Part shown: piece by piece, positions 43,396 to 55,415 of the stretch
Layout: each line of letters begins with the position of its first letter
How positions within the stretch are numbered: position 1 is the first letter of the stretch
Assembly: GCF_024679245.1 (NCBI RefSeq)
Contig: NC_090182.1
Span: 38,481,047-38,545,046 of the forward strand
Direction: 5' to 3'
DNA from: Pseudorasbora parva
Taxonomy: Eukaryota > Chordata > Actinopteri > Cypriniformes > Gobionidae
DNA: 64,000 nt
Position numbers and translations under genes: made by a program
The notes under the pieces: generated by a model
The model's database searches: none
Told to the model about the DNA's origin: nothing
Seen by the model: the letters and a program-made list of their open reading frames with translations, nothing else

Positions 43396-44026
43396 ACACA
43401 TATAATAATCTGTATAATTATGTATTTATGTCTTGGAAAAATCACTGGCCTCACTGGTGAAGCAGCATCAAACGGGGGTTTCTAACATGCTTTCTCTTCC
43501 CCGTTATAGTTCATTCACCGAACTGTAATCTTGTTGCACTACTTAATCTTTGTGTATGATTTTTATTGGGTAGAATAATTCCAGATTCAAAGACTCATAT
43601 TACTAACAAAGGAAAGCTATTTTTTTGCGAAATCAAGTGACAAAGTTTTAGGCAGGATTGTTTTATGAACTTCTAAAAATGTTGACCTAATTTGCTTTTG
43701 ACCTGTCTCTGTCTTAAGAAGCATCATGTTCATCAGCTGCATCAACATTGATTTTTGACCACCCCCCTGGACTGAAACCGAGGCTGACAGATGACCATGC
43801 TTTCTGTTCTGCAGCAAAAAGGTATGTTTAAGGTATAGAAAACTGTAGTGCTTTTCTTGGCAGATTATTGGTAAATATCTTTAAGCACAGATATTGATCA
43901 ATAATATTTATTTACAATAAAGGACAACTAAGGCAAAAAGTGCATGCATCCCTCCATGGATGCTGGATCTTATACACTAGAGATCAACAGTGTGAGAAAG
44001 AAAAAGATCAATGTCAATGTCTGTGG

Positions 44027-44134
44027 TGATGCACTTTTATGATGATAGATGCACTTTTATGATGGATAGATGCACTTTTATGATGATAGATGCACTTTTA
44101 TGATGATAGATGCACTTTTATGATGATAGATACA
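44027..44134 (+). repeat. 20-bp tandem repeat, about 5 units
   Basis: TGATGATAGATGCACTTTTA repeats about five times in an intron-like part of the insertion, with one extra G in the second unit. Confidence 0.93.
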
Positions 44135-44761
44135 CTAGAGTCTGTGTTTAAAACTAATGAAACGTGTATACTTTAAGACTGTTTAAAGTATTTCTTCATC
44201 CTCAAACTATATTTTGCTCGTTGCCAGCACACCTACCATATGACTGAAAAACAGAAGAACAACTCCACAAACTGCAGACCAATACCCTTGAAAGTGTCAC
44301 TATTATTGGAGGACCAATACTTTTAGAATGGGTAAGTCATTCTTTCAGACTAAATATTTATGCAAAATGTAGGCTAATTATCACTAACTTTTGGTTAACG
44401 TTTGGATATGCCTTCATGTTTAAATGTATTGTTTTTGCTGTTTGTGTTTTTAGGAGAATTTCTATGATGCAGCAAATAAAGGGTACCTGGCTTGGTGTTT
44501 GAAGGCTGTACAGACTAGAACCTGTCTGGAGATGGTAAGATTTAACATATAACATGAGAGAATCATGGCCACAAACATCACATTTGTTGGTATTTGGCTA
44601 ATAGAATTGAGTCAAACTAATTGTTTTCATGATTTGACAGGTATATATTTTCTGTTTGATTTTAGACTCAACAGATTGGGAAATCACCTGCCCCCAACAT
44701 CACAAAGTCAGGAAGAAGGGAACAAAAATCATTCCAGCAGATGACTAGTAAGTGAGATTTC

Positions 44762-45503
44762 TTAAGGGTTAGTTCACCCAAAAATAAAAATTCTGTCATC
44801 ATTTACTCACCCTTATGTCGTTGGACACCCGTAAGACCTCCATTCATCTTCAGACACAGATGAAGATATTAGTGTTGAAATCCGATGGCTCAAAAAGGCC
44901 TTCATTGACACCTATATAATTTCCTCTCTCAAGACCCATAAAGGCACTAAAGATGTCGTTACAGAGCCCATCTCACTACAGTGGCTCTACAATAATTTTC
45001 TAAGGTGACGAGAATAGTTTTTGTGCGTAAAAAAAACTAAATAACGGCATGGCAGATTTCAAAACACAGCTTCATTAAGCCTCGGCGCATTTTGAATCAT
45101 AGACAGTCCATGCAACTTCCACTTTCAAGCCACAGAAATATATAAAGGTACATCATTAAAGTACTCCATGCAACTCCAGTGGTTTAACATACATTTTCAT
45201 TAAACTATGCAAATGCCGTGTTTGCAAAAAAAAAAAAATATATATATATATATTTTTTATATATGGAGTTGAGATTTTTTGAGCAAATAAAGCACTTGTT
45301 TCATAAAAATGAGGTTAAACCACTGGAGTCACATAGATCACTTATGATTTCCTTTGTACCTTTCTAGGCTTTGGAAGTGGAGGCTGAATAGGCTGTAAAT
45401 GAAAGGACAGAAATTTCTTAGATATTATTAAAAATATGGAAAAAAAGATGAAAAAAAGTCTTACGGGTTAAGAACAACATGAGGGTGAGTAATTTAATAA
45501 CAG
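44762..45503. mobile_element. Fold-back TTAA-type element inside the transcript intron
   Basis: It opens TTAAGGGTTAGTTCACCC with ACTCACCCTTATGTCG and CACCCGTAAGACC. The right arm has GTCTTACGGGTTAAG and CATGAGGGTGAG, after which the end decays. It is the same family as 55416-55999. The centre near 45220-45260 is an A-run plus (TA)n. Confidence 0.7.
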
Positions 45504-45979
45504 AAGTAACTTAGATGAAGTAAGCCTTTAATGTACTTGAAAATCAGTCAATTCTAACCAAAATAGTTTATTGCTGTATTTATAAAATACAACTAGTATT
45601 AATTGTAATTGGTCTGCTATTGTGTTGTTTAGGGAACCAGGATTCCAGAGAGTTGGATCTACACAGCTTTTCCTGCTGTGCATATGAAACCACAACTGAA
45701 CTGCACTGTTAGCAACTGGACACAACTGATCCACAGATATCCTGCGACTGTTTTTTCATCTGCTGAATGTTGTGTTGACTCAAGTACTGCTGTTCTGTTG
45801 CAAAGTTGAAGGTACTGAACCAACTTCACTGACACAGGACATATATTCACATGACATGCAGGACTTGAAGTATTACACACTTATAAGCAGCTTTAATAGC
45901 TTATGAAAGAAATGCATATTATGCCTTCATCATTTATTTTAAAAGTTAACCTTCTGTGATGTAAATGGACTTGCTCGTA

Positions 45980-45985
45980 AATAAA
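45980..45985 (+). terminator. Polyadenylation signal AATAAA
   Basis: AATAAA lies about 270 bp after the last in-frame stop of the candidate transcript. T-rich sequence follows within 30 bp, consistent with a 3' end near 46003. Confidence 0.5.
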
Positions 45986-46044
45986 GAACTAGTTTAAAAC
46001 AACTTTTTGCATTCTTTATTTTTTACTTTGCAATGAACAGCGTG

Positions 46045-46082
46045 GGTGTGTGTGTGTGTGTGTTTGTATATGTATGCATGTA

Positions 46083-46144
<62 letters not shown>
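46045..46144. repeat. (GT)n-(TA)n compound microsatellite
   Basis: GT runs with TATG interruptions are followed by about 26 TA units (46092-46144). Confidence 0.95.
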
Positions 46145-46149
<5 letters not shown>

Positions 46150-46443
46150 TAGTTGAGTAGATTGATTTCCATTTTTCTGAAGTGTTAGGTCAACACCAGA
46201 ACAGTGTAGAATTTTAACTCTGCCAGTGTTTTCTACAAAGCTGCACTTAACTCTGTAAGAGTGTTGTTGTTATCTGCATTGGTGTTAATATTTTACTCTA
46301 TTAGAGTTTATTGTAACACCGAGTTGGGTGTTGTGAGAGGCAACACTTTTAAAAGTGTTGAATTAACACTTTGCGGGTGGTTCCCATATATACACTTTTA
46401 AAGTGTTGAAATTAACTCTATTGGTGTTGATTTCCGGATCTAC

Positions 46444-46541
46444 GTCTACGTCATCAAAGGTGCTTGGGTTCAATTCGTTCTAATCCTAAACGGAGAGCTT
46501 GTTTGTATATGCATTCACCTTCACTATTTCTCTCTGAAAAT
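46444..46541. mobile_element. TAGCCTG-family element, copy 3, right fragment
   Basis: GTCTACGTCATCAAAGG and CCTAAACGGAGAGCTTG continue the body of the element interrupted at 42596. Homology ends near CTCTCTGAAAATG, so the distal end is lost. Confidence 0.75.
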
Positions 46542-46544
46542 GTA

Positions 46545-47210
46545 TAAATATATTCTGCTCATTAAGCCTGCATTTATTTGATCAAAAATACAGATTTGTT
46601 TTAAATATTGTGATATATTATTGCAATTTAAAATATTTGGTTTTCAATTTATTTTACTTTAAATGATCATTTATTTCTGTGATCAAAGCTGAATTTTCAG
46701 GATGGTTCCTCCAGTATTCAGTGATCATGATCCTTCAGAAATCATTCTCATATTCTGATTTATTATGAGTGTTGGAAACAGTTCTGCTGCCTAATATTTG
46801 ATGCATAAAAGGTTCACAAGAACTGCATTTATTCAAAATAAAAACATATTTTCAAATAATATAAATCTCCTTTACTATCAATTTTTTATCAATTGAACAC
46901 ATCCTTGCTGAATAAAATTATTGATTCATTTCAAAAGAAGAAAGAAAAAAAATGTCTGACCAGTAGTGTAAATTGTCGTCACAAAAGATTTCTATTTTTA
47001 AAACAGTTGCTTCTTCTTTTTTTCTTTTTTTTTTCTTTTTATTCATCAAAGTATTATAAAAAAAAAAGTATCACAGGTTATGTAAAAATATTAAGCAGCA
47101 GAACTGTTTCCAACTTTGAAAATGAATCATCATATTAGAATGATTTCTGAGGGATCATGTGACTGAAGACTGGAGGAACGATCCTGAAAACTCAGCTTTG
47201 AATTGTCTGC
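46545..47210. repeat. Fold-back dispersed repeat
   Basis: The left arm has GTGATCAAAGCTGAATTTTC and TGATCCTTCAGAAATCATTC. The right arm has the inverse, ATGATTTCTGAGGGATCATG and AAAACTCAGCTTTGAATT. Related copies lie at 49930-50420 and 53830-54190. Long T-runs occur near 47020. The family is abundant in fish but I cannot name it. Confidence 0.65.
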
Positions 47211-48744
47211 TGCTGTCCTTGTCTCCATTCTCGCTGTCACACATGTTGACCCATTATTCATTTATCTGAACTGAACTTGTCTTAATTCTGCTTAAAAAAA
47301 CTTTTAAAAAAAGAACAAAAGTGCCTTTACCCAAACTACGAGTGTCCCACCTATCCTCGTCAACTGAATAAGATAGTTACCCTTTGCTTTAACCAAACAC
47401 ACGGATGTCACACATTACAGAGAAGGCTAATGTTTCAGCTAGCTGTATTCTATTGCAATTATATGGTTCAGTGGCGGTGATTATAGTTCTTCAATCTCAC
47501 TCTGTGAAGTTTTGGTTAGCTGGCTCCCTCGTAATTTGCCGTGTGGGCATTATGGGCCAGTCTTGTGGAAAAGGGATGATAAATTGAGCTGGCAGGAGCT
47601 CATAGATTTATTAAATTTCTATCAAACCCTGTAACAAAAAAAGGGGAAAAAAATTGGCGGCGGCTAAGAGCGGGCTTAGATTTTTTAATCAAAATTCATG
47701 AGTCCTGGATTCGTGGTTGAGCAGACCCGGGGAAGACTTGAATCGAAGACTGATTAAAGAAAATAAAAGGCTTATTTGAAGTAATTTTTCAATGACGCCT
47801 TTTAATTGGATGTTAAATCAAATGCTTATCTGCCATGCGGCAGATAGCGAGCTATATGGTGAAGTGCTAGTGTCACTTCTACTGTAAAAGATACTACTGT
47901 ATGGCAGAGAGGTTGACATCATCACACATTTTACATTCACACGTTTAGACATTCTGCACCATAAGCAACGCTTCACTTAGAGACTGTAAAAAACCCCCCC
48001 AAAAAACATGATACTCAGCGTCTTGGATTTAGGGTCTCTTGTAATCAGACTGAATAAGACATGAGGTGTGTTTTTCAGTGTACTTTGCTTCATTCTGCTT
48101 GGCTGAATTTGGTAGCAGACAGTAAAGATAAAGGGGAGGCCCTGTGGGGCAAAGGTAACGTCCCCTACACAAGCCCGTCTTGGACTGACTTGTAAGGTCC
48201 AGGAGACATTGCGAACCTGCTCCATCTCTCTAATATATATATTTTAGTGAAACCAGTGATTACTGGACCAGGAGAGTGGTAAAGGAAATGTTTTTGTTGC
48301 TACATATTAGCATATCAATGCTCTCTGTTAGCATTCTCATTAGATTTGAACCAGTGCACCTGAACTGTAAATGCCATGTGCCTAATTACTAATTGTTGGT
48401 CCCATACAGTTCATTGTGACTAGGGGTGCATTTCCGTAAACGATGTAACTCACTGCTTTACTACCATACTTCATTGCATCATTGCACTAGCTAGTCGTGA
48501 CTGTTTCCCCAAACTGCATTGGATCGCAAATCTGTCGTTCAACCACGTTGGTTAAAGATGTCACCCAGGTGGTGGAGGAATAACTGCTTTTAATGAATCC
48601 ATTCATGCGAGATTGTTTTGGTATAAATTATGGACATGGCACCTGAGTACTTATTCTTCTTTTTTTTCTTTTTTTTTCTAATTCTGATCTTATTTTTTAT
48701 TTTGCGTGATTTCTAGATTGAATCATAGGCTCGCTCTTCCATGG
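47211..48744. other. Unassigned; 47400-47900 candidate conserved non-coding
   Basis: The part 47400-47900 is calm with TCGTAATTTGCCGTGTGG, CTTTTAATTGGATGTTAAATC and TATCTGCCATGCGGCAGATA, a near-palindrome. The part 48422-48560 starts AGGGGTGCATTTCCG and looks like the end of an unassigned dispersed repeat. Confidence 0.35.
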
Positions 48745-49552
48745 TTTCTTCAGTGATTAGCATATGGCTTTGTATCAGTAGAAACTCTGGAGTATAATCA
48801 AATGATTTTGCTTTCCCCCCTCATATCCCCCTGAGACAAGAGATTTATGCATTTTATTTCTGGAAAAATTCCTCCCGTGACGCAAATTGACGATATTGCC
48901 GTCATCCTTGGAATGTTTGGCCAGAGGCTAAAGACTACAGCCAGCAGAGGGAGCCATTTCTGCATGTTTTGAACCCGCGCATGGGGGATGGAGATCACAC
49001 TCAGAGCACAGCTCGCAGCTACAGGCACTCATTTAAACGGAGCTATGGTGAGCAATGTAAGTCTTTTAACTTCTCTAATTATTTTTTGTGAAAGTTAAGC
49101 TTCCAAAGGCATGAACTAAAAATGTGCCAGACTGAACACGCGTTGTAACTGTAGGCCGCGGCCCGCGAATGTGGTCATGATTACCTCAGATCTCATCATG
49201 AGAGTGCATCAGCTCATTTATGACGTTAAATGTAATCTGACTCCTAATCTGAGTTAGTGCTGTGGTGATTCGATCGTTATATTGAACAGACACGTTCAGT
49301 ATTTAATTGTAGTGTCTTCTCCAACTCAGTCACAGTAATCCAGTTGGTGTCTTTGGGAACGGCCTCACAGCTCAGTGAAGCATTCTGGGAATTGTAGTCT
49401 TTCATCCCCATGAGACAAAAATACATTTTCTGTCTTTTCTCAGTCTAGAAGACACCAAATTCAAAAATAATTTCACATTTCTACTACATTAATGACCCAG
49501 TTTAAATACAGATTATGTATTTATCTAAGGGGTATCTGAAGTACTCCTTTAA
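48745..49552. mobile_element. TTAA-type element carrying a ZNF143-like motif, copy 2
   Basis: It is in inverse orientation relative to 14441-15216, with shared AGCATATGGCTTTGTATCAG, GGAGCCATTTC and GACACCAAATTC blocks. The right end, CTGAAGTACTCCTTTAA, is intact; the left (TTTCTTCAGTGATTAGC) has lost TTAA. The motif GCATTCTGGGAATTGTAGT lies at 49380-49398. Confidence 0.8.
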
Positions 49553-51554
49553 GTACTAGAGCACGTCCGCACATGCGCACTCTTCAAAAAGGTGCTTTAA
49601 ACCTCTTAGCAATCTAAAATACATAAATTACATTTATATGTATTTTAAATAAAATATATAGATTGTATTAAATGTCGGCTTTCTTATTTTGCTCAAGATG
49701 TGGATTTATTAGGTCCCCGTCATGCAAACAAGAAACTCTGCTTCTAACCACAGGTCGAGAGCTGTCATTGTTTGCGGTGCTGTTTGCAAAAGTTCCTTGG
49801 AACGATGGATAAGGATGACAACGCACCCCTGACCTGTTATGTTAACGGAATATGGGAAATGTTTCACCCCTTTAAGAGCCCTTCAAAAACTTAGATAAAA
49901 TATCTGTTATAATATAATAAAATATTTGACATTTATATTTTATGTTAATTTATATTTCTGGAATTTATGCAATTTATGATAATTTATATACAGAATAGAT
50001 GCTTTTTCAGCAATAGGTTACACACAGGTGGAACGAAAAACGTATTTATTTCATCTGAAAAACAATTTAAAATACCACTTATGTTAAAGTATAATTTTCA
50101 GCAACATTACTCCAGTCTTCAGTGTCACATGATCCTTCAGAAATCATTTTAACATGTTACTGCTCAAGAAAATTGTATTATTATCGATGTTAATTAGTTG
50201 TGCTGATTAATTTTGGGGGGGAAACCGTGAAACATATTTGTTTAGGATTCTTTGATTAACAGAAACGTCAAAAGAAGAGCGTTTATAATAATAACATTAT
50301 AAATGTCTTTACCGTCACTTTTGATCAGTGCGTCCTCGCTCAATGAACTACTAATTTCTTTAAAAAAACTGTTTTTAAAAACGACCCTAAACTTTTGAAC
50401 TGGTGTCCCCACATCCACCTCTAAATCTGATCTTTATCTGTCTCAGATATTTTTTGTCAACTCCAGGCCTATAACACTCTGCACTGACTGTATCCTAAGC
50501 ACGGAGCTGTGTGAGAGGCAATTACAGCTGATATAATAAACACCGGCCCTCACAAGGGCAGGAAAGGGCTCCCTCGCCAGCATCAAGTACACCAGGGCCT
50601 CATGTAGGGCATTAAAGCCACGGCATCAGTGCTGAGCCAAACTAGATTTGCTGCAGTAATAATATTTAAGCACAGCTCTCAGACCAGTGGCTTAGTAACT
50701 ACTAAATTATGATTCCGCTGAGGACGGCGGCTCTCTTGTTTGGAGATACTCTCTCTCGCTGTCTGCTGCTTTATGGAAGTGTAGTGGCGGGGCATCTCAG
50801 TACAATACTCTATTGTAACATGTCAGATATTTTATAGTGATGGCCTCGTAAAAGGAGGAGAGTCGCCCCGGTTAGCCGCCACAGGCGTTACACTGGGATT
50901 TGTCCTTTACACTGTGGATTACTTTTATAAAAAAACTTGCCCGTCCTCTTTGTTTCTTATGAGGGTAATTTTGTTTGGTGTATGCACGTATTTATATCTG
51001 CAATAATCCCTGTTGATTCTGTTGTGATTTTCCAACCACTAAGGCAGATGAGGAACAGGAAATTATTTTAAAAAGGGTCTTAATTGGCTTCTGGTTCAAT
51101 TACAAACCTTAACATCCATGGAACCCTTCCAAGATCTAATGCTGCTCTTAAAAAAATAAAATAAAAATAAAAGAGGAAATAAAAGTACTATATTTTTTGT
51201 TTGATAATGATTTGCATTTCATATTGTGTATTTTTTAGGGGTACTAAATTATATTTATGGAATGGTTACAGGGCCGTATCCACCTTTGAGGTCCCCGAGA
51301 TCCAGACCTCTGTCATTTTTCGCAGTATATATATAATGAAGGTTGTGACATAATTACCTAACCGACCTTCTTATCTGAGTTGCTTCAGCGGACTAACACC
51401 GCTCGTCAATGTCAAGATGTTTGAAATGACCAATCAAATCAAAGTAGGCGGGCTTTATTTTCACAGAAGCTGCTGAGCATGCTCGGATTCCAGTTTGACG
51501 GTCCACTACCGAGCACTTTAAAAAAACAAAAATAAATTCAGGCCACAAGTAAAC
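49553..51554. other. Mixed: fold-back repeat then candidate conserved DNA
   Basis: The part 49930-50420 holds GTCACATGATCCTTCAG and other words of the fold-back family at 46545. The part 50500-50900 is calm (CAATTACAGCTGATATAAT, GGCATTAAAGCCACGG), without repeat ends or domains. The part 51270-51550 is an unassigned block with GACCAATCAAATC. Confidence 0.35.
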
Positions 51555-51686
51555 ATTTTCTAGTGATTGATCACATCTGAACTTTTCAGTTGGCCAAATT
51601 GAATTTCTGTGAATGGATGCAATTTAATTCACAGAAATTCAATTTGGTCGACTAAAAAATTTAGATTTGATCAGTCACTAGAAAAT
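51555..51686. repeat. Long imperfect hairpin, 59-bp arms
   Basis: Arms 51555-51613 and 51628-51686 are inverted repeats with about seven mismatches around a 14-base loop. The central AATTGAATTTCTGTGAA pairs perfectly. It could be a small MITE or a foldable transcript. I saw no TTAA or 8-bp duplication at its edges. Confidence 0.8.
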
Positions 51687-51689
51687 TTT

Positions 51690-52110
51690 CAATTGGGGCT
51701 TGAATTTTTTTTTACAGTGAGTGTACAAGTCCTGAAAAGTGAAGCCAACATGTTTCTATCGCCCCCAGGTGGCTGGTCCCAGAATCCCCTAAACCCCGCC
51801 CCCTCCATGTAATTTAATGGGACGTGAGACAAATTAAATTTGTCAATTAAATTAAAAACTAAATCAAATTATGCTTCAAATACTTTTTTTCCAGGGATAG
51901 TTTCTCTAATTTTAGGTAGTTTTTTTTAGCATTCTGTTGTAAGTTCAGTGTTGTTGTTTTTTTATTTTTTTATTTTTATATGTTTGGTTTTAGATGCTTT
52001 AAAAATGTAGAGTGTGACGTCATGATTGACAGCTGAGATAGACAGCTTCAGCTCAGTGAGGTAGTCACTGAGGCGCAGACTTTTTTTGGGAGGAGATAAA
52101 TTTTAAATTT
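51690..52110. repeat. Dispersed fish repeat fragment
   Basis: GAAGCCAACATGTTTCTATC, GCCCCCAGGTGGCTGG and CCCCGCCCCCTCCATG form a phrase common in cyprinid repeats. The right part has GACGTCATGATTGACAGC. Ends are not clear. Confidence 0.45.
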
Positions 52111-53829
52111 AATTCCTACATTTCCACATCTGTTTATTTCACACTAACACAGTTACTGCTGTTAACTGTTCAAACCGTTTCTGCAGGAGTGTGGGTGGGT
52201 CCCGAATCAGAGCAAGATGTCAGCACCATATTAGGACATTGGAAGCTTTACTTTTCTACGTTAGAAGAGAGTGAAGTTGCGTTGAACCATTAAGATGGTT
52301 TTAGTTTGGTTTCAGGAATTAAACAAGTTGCTGAAACCGTTCTTTGATGCATCAGGACATAAGGATCCCATCTGCATTTGATTGAACATCAATGCAAAAT
52401 AATCCTTGAGACATATCAGTTATGGTCATTCCTGTTTAAACGTGATTGTGTGTTATCAACAATAAGCATAAACATTCTGCATTTCCATTTTATAGTGTGG
52501 ATGATGCAATGTGACATTTAACCTCAATCTCATGTTTAAATCTGCTTGACAAATAATTTATTCTACTGCCCACTTGCATGCTTTTAAAGCTCCTGTTATC
52601 CATTTTGTTTGGCCTTCAAACGTCTTAAAATGCACTTTTGTAGATCAGGGAAACCTGCCAAGCAAGATCAACTTTTGGGACCTTGGGACCTTGTAGGCAT
52701 AAAAACCTGCCTACAGTCCTGAGTAGTTATGATAAATGTATTACCTGTTAATCACTTTTTGAGAATAAACTTACAATTTCCAACTTAAACTGTCATGAAT
52801 CTTGAATGCTTTGGACTTGATCTCTTTTTAAAGAATACACTTTTAAAATTGTATGTGTGAAGTATATCTTTGTCCAAAATATGTTTTACTAGTAAACCAT
52901 GAGAAAATCAAAGCCATAAACCTAAACAAGTTGCATTCCAAATGTTATGTTGATATCTTAAAAAATGAGTTTTCAGTAAGATTTAGTTTGGAAATTTGCT
53001 TCTCATTCGTTTCTATTGTGGTCGATTTATTTTTATTTTTTCAAGACCATGTAACTTTTTCTAAGCATGTCCATTTTTTTTACTTAGCAAATATCTCAAC
53101 ATTTACCAAGTTTTCGTAGCATTCTGATGAAGTATAAAACTATTATTTTTTTAACGGCACCAATGACCAGTGTTCGCTGACAGCTTATTTGTGATTTCTA
53201 GGCCTGCAAATGTCATGTAAAGGAATTAAAACCATTGGAATGGGAATCTAATATTGAATACACAATTTTCTAACACTTTTTCAAGCTCTATTGTATCAGG
53301 TATCCTTTATTCTTATCCAGTTTATCATGAACAACTTGAAAAGTCATGCGGCCTTTGAAGATTGTTGGTGGCAATGTAGTATGTAATGTAGCCCAATGTA
53401 ATGCTGGGCTAGAGTCAAACCCTCATTTAGTCGAACCTGCCGATTTCTCATATAGCATTCATATTGCATGCTGTCATGCACAGCACGCCCTCTGAACCAA
53501 CGGTAAGAGCCATGACTAGGCCTGCGTGGAATCTACACCCACAGAATCCTTCAGAAAGTTCCACATTTCCACAGCTCTCACCAATCCTTATTCATCCTCC
53601 ATCCCGTGCGCGCATTTATAAAGTATTTGAACTATTTTAATAAAACTTTTTTTTTTTTTGCTACCAGTAAGAGTGTAGCACTTTCAGCTTTTATATTTTT
53701 ACCTTTTTTAATCTTGTTAAACATGCAAAAGTCCACATAATCATCACCAAAATCAGCAAAGAAATGTGGCGAGAACCAAGACCCTAGCAGCCCGGACAAA
53801 ATCATTTTATTCATTATCAATATTAAAAA
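52111..53829. other. Unassigned DNA
   Basis: AT-rich with no repeat terminus that I recognise. The longest frame (52853-53119, 88 codons) has no domain. The part 53430-53600 is GC-richer without motifs. Confidence 0.3.
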
Positions 53830-54190
53830 GTACAGACATTTAGAATGTTAAAAAAAAGATTACATTTCAAATAAATGCTCTTCTGATTCCTTTTTTTTTT
53901 TTTTTTTTTTTTTTATCAAACGACCCTGAAAAATAATGTATCACCATTTCCACAAAAATATGAAGCAGGAAAACTGTTTTCACCATTGATAATAATCAAA
54001 AATGTTTCTTGAGCAGCGAATCAGTGTATTATAATGATTTCTGAAGAATCATGTGACACTAAAGACTGGAGCAATGATGCTGAAAATTCAGCTTTGATCA
54101 CAGGAATGAATTACATTTTACAATATATTGCAATTAATTAAAAATATTACTGCTTTTATCCAGCCTCGCTTACCATAAGAAGACTTCTTT
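53830..54190. repeat. Fold-back dispersed repeat, one arm
   Basis: AGAATCATGTGACACTAAAG and AATGATGCTGAAAATTCAGC match the arms at 46545-47210. A T-run of about 25 lies at 53890-53914. Confidence 0.6.
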
Positions 54191-55415
54191 TGAATAATCT
54201 TACTGACCTAAACTTGTGAAGAGTACATACAATCTAGTGTGGTTCATGTTTAAAACAGACACCCAAATTTCAGTGTAATACTGACCAAAAAATGCACATT
54301 GATTAAAAATGAAATGACACAGTACTGGATACTGATAAAATATCTGGATTTGAATCATTGGCATTTCCTTTAAGAGCATTCAGACACACATTTCAGCCGG
54401 CCTGTGTTGCTTCTCAGTGTTCTTTATGTCATTGTAATTTATGTTGGTGTTGTGAACGTGTGGATATCAAACATACGAAGCAGCATCTCTAGGATAGTCA
54501 TTAGCGTCTGCCGCATATCAGCTCTTTAAATGTCAGTAAGTCCAAGCTACATTTAGGATCATTTATATTCTTTTGGATATATCTTAAGTTAACTCAGACG
54601 TCTTTCCTTTTCACGCTGTTTGGCTCGTTGTCTGAAAACAACTTCAAAATGTGAGCGATAAGAAAATTTTCAACCAGCGGTTAGCATTAGCTTACCTTGG
54701 ACTTTTAAAAAAAAACTTGAGGAAAGACAAGCACATCTGAAGATTTTAAGCTAACCATCGCTTTTCAGTTGAAATTGCCAATCCAGTGACATTTCCTATA
54801 ACAGGCTAAACGTTTCTCATCTATTGACACCAGAAAGTGGCCTTTCTCTACTGCGGAAACTGCGAGTCAGAGCGGTGTGTTAGGACCGGGCCAGTCAAAG
54901 GTCAAGTGCTGAGCAGTGGATTCCATAAGGCAGTGCGTCTGAGCATTGATTTATGACGCGCTGACATTGTTTTGTGTTGAAGTCCGAGGCGGTCCTGCTT
55001 GTTCCAGCAGCACAATTCTTCTCTCCTTGGAGGCTTATCTCTGTCCTGCATCCGTATGGCAGCCTGCCACGCTGTTGAGTTTCTCAAAAAAGAAATTTGA
55101 TTCTCTAATCCTGCACATTATTGCTTTTTCAATATGAGTGTCCAGGCCAGAAATGAGGACCAGGGGCTTAAATGAGAGTTGATTTACCGGTCAGTGTTTG
55201 TATGAACATTTGAGTTTAGCTGTAAAATACTATATTGATGCTGCGGGGCTTCGTACGGTATCTCCAAAAACACTACATTCAGGAAATGTAAATGCACTGT
55301 ATTTTATAAATAAACTTAAGCTTTATATAAGGTCCGACACTTGCATGTGTCATTAACAAGGCCGTAACCATGTCTTGAACAAAGTTTTAAGTATTTAAAG
55401 TATGCTGCAGTTGTA
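54191..55415. other. Unassigned; 54880-55100 possibly conserved
   Basis: The part 54880-55100 is calm and GC-richer (GTCTGAGCATTGATTTATG) without a domain in any frame. The rest is AT-rich. Confidence 0.3.

Larger units (their letters stand above)
43719..46003 (+). ncRNA. Candidate spliced polyadenylated transcript (lncRNA or short-ORF gene)
   Basis: Exon-like blocks are bounded by acceptor and donor consensus: 43719-43821 (donor GTATGT), 44228-44331 (GTAAGT), 44455-44534 (GTAAGA), 44666-44747 (GTAAGT), and a last block from 45633 to the polyadenylation site after AATAAA (45980). Upstream first exons would be the donor modules at 42960-43390. The blocks 44455-44534, 44666-44747 and 45633-45708 join in one open frame to a TAG, but the frame does not join cleanly to the first block, and I recognise no domain. 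The first block reads PPGLKPRLTDDHA in one frame, loosely like linker sequence in repeated SAM-domain-like fish proteins. I treat the coding status as open. Confidence 0.45.
42597..46443 (+). mobile_element. 3.85-kb insertion carrying a spliced transcription unit
   Basis: The insert separates AACGTAATC (left) from GTCTACGTCATCAAAGG (right), which are adjacent in copy 1 as CGTAATCGTGCACGTCATC. Both ends are dense in GTGTTGAATTAACAC and AGAGTTAA words (42650-42760 and 46190-46430), so it has related subterminal repeats, but I see no clean inverted terminus. The inside has duplicated donor-bearing modules, several exon-like blocks and a polyadenylation signal. This could be a non-autonomous transposon carrying a gene or lncRNA, of a kind repeated in cyprinid genomes. 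No transposase is visible. Confidence 0.6.

Noticed and set aside
43617..43817. 66-codon minus frame within the 3.85-kb insertion
   Set aside because: It is antisense to an exon-like block with good plus-strand splice sites.
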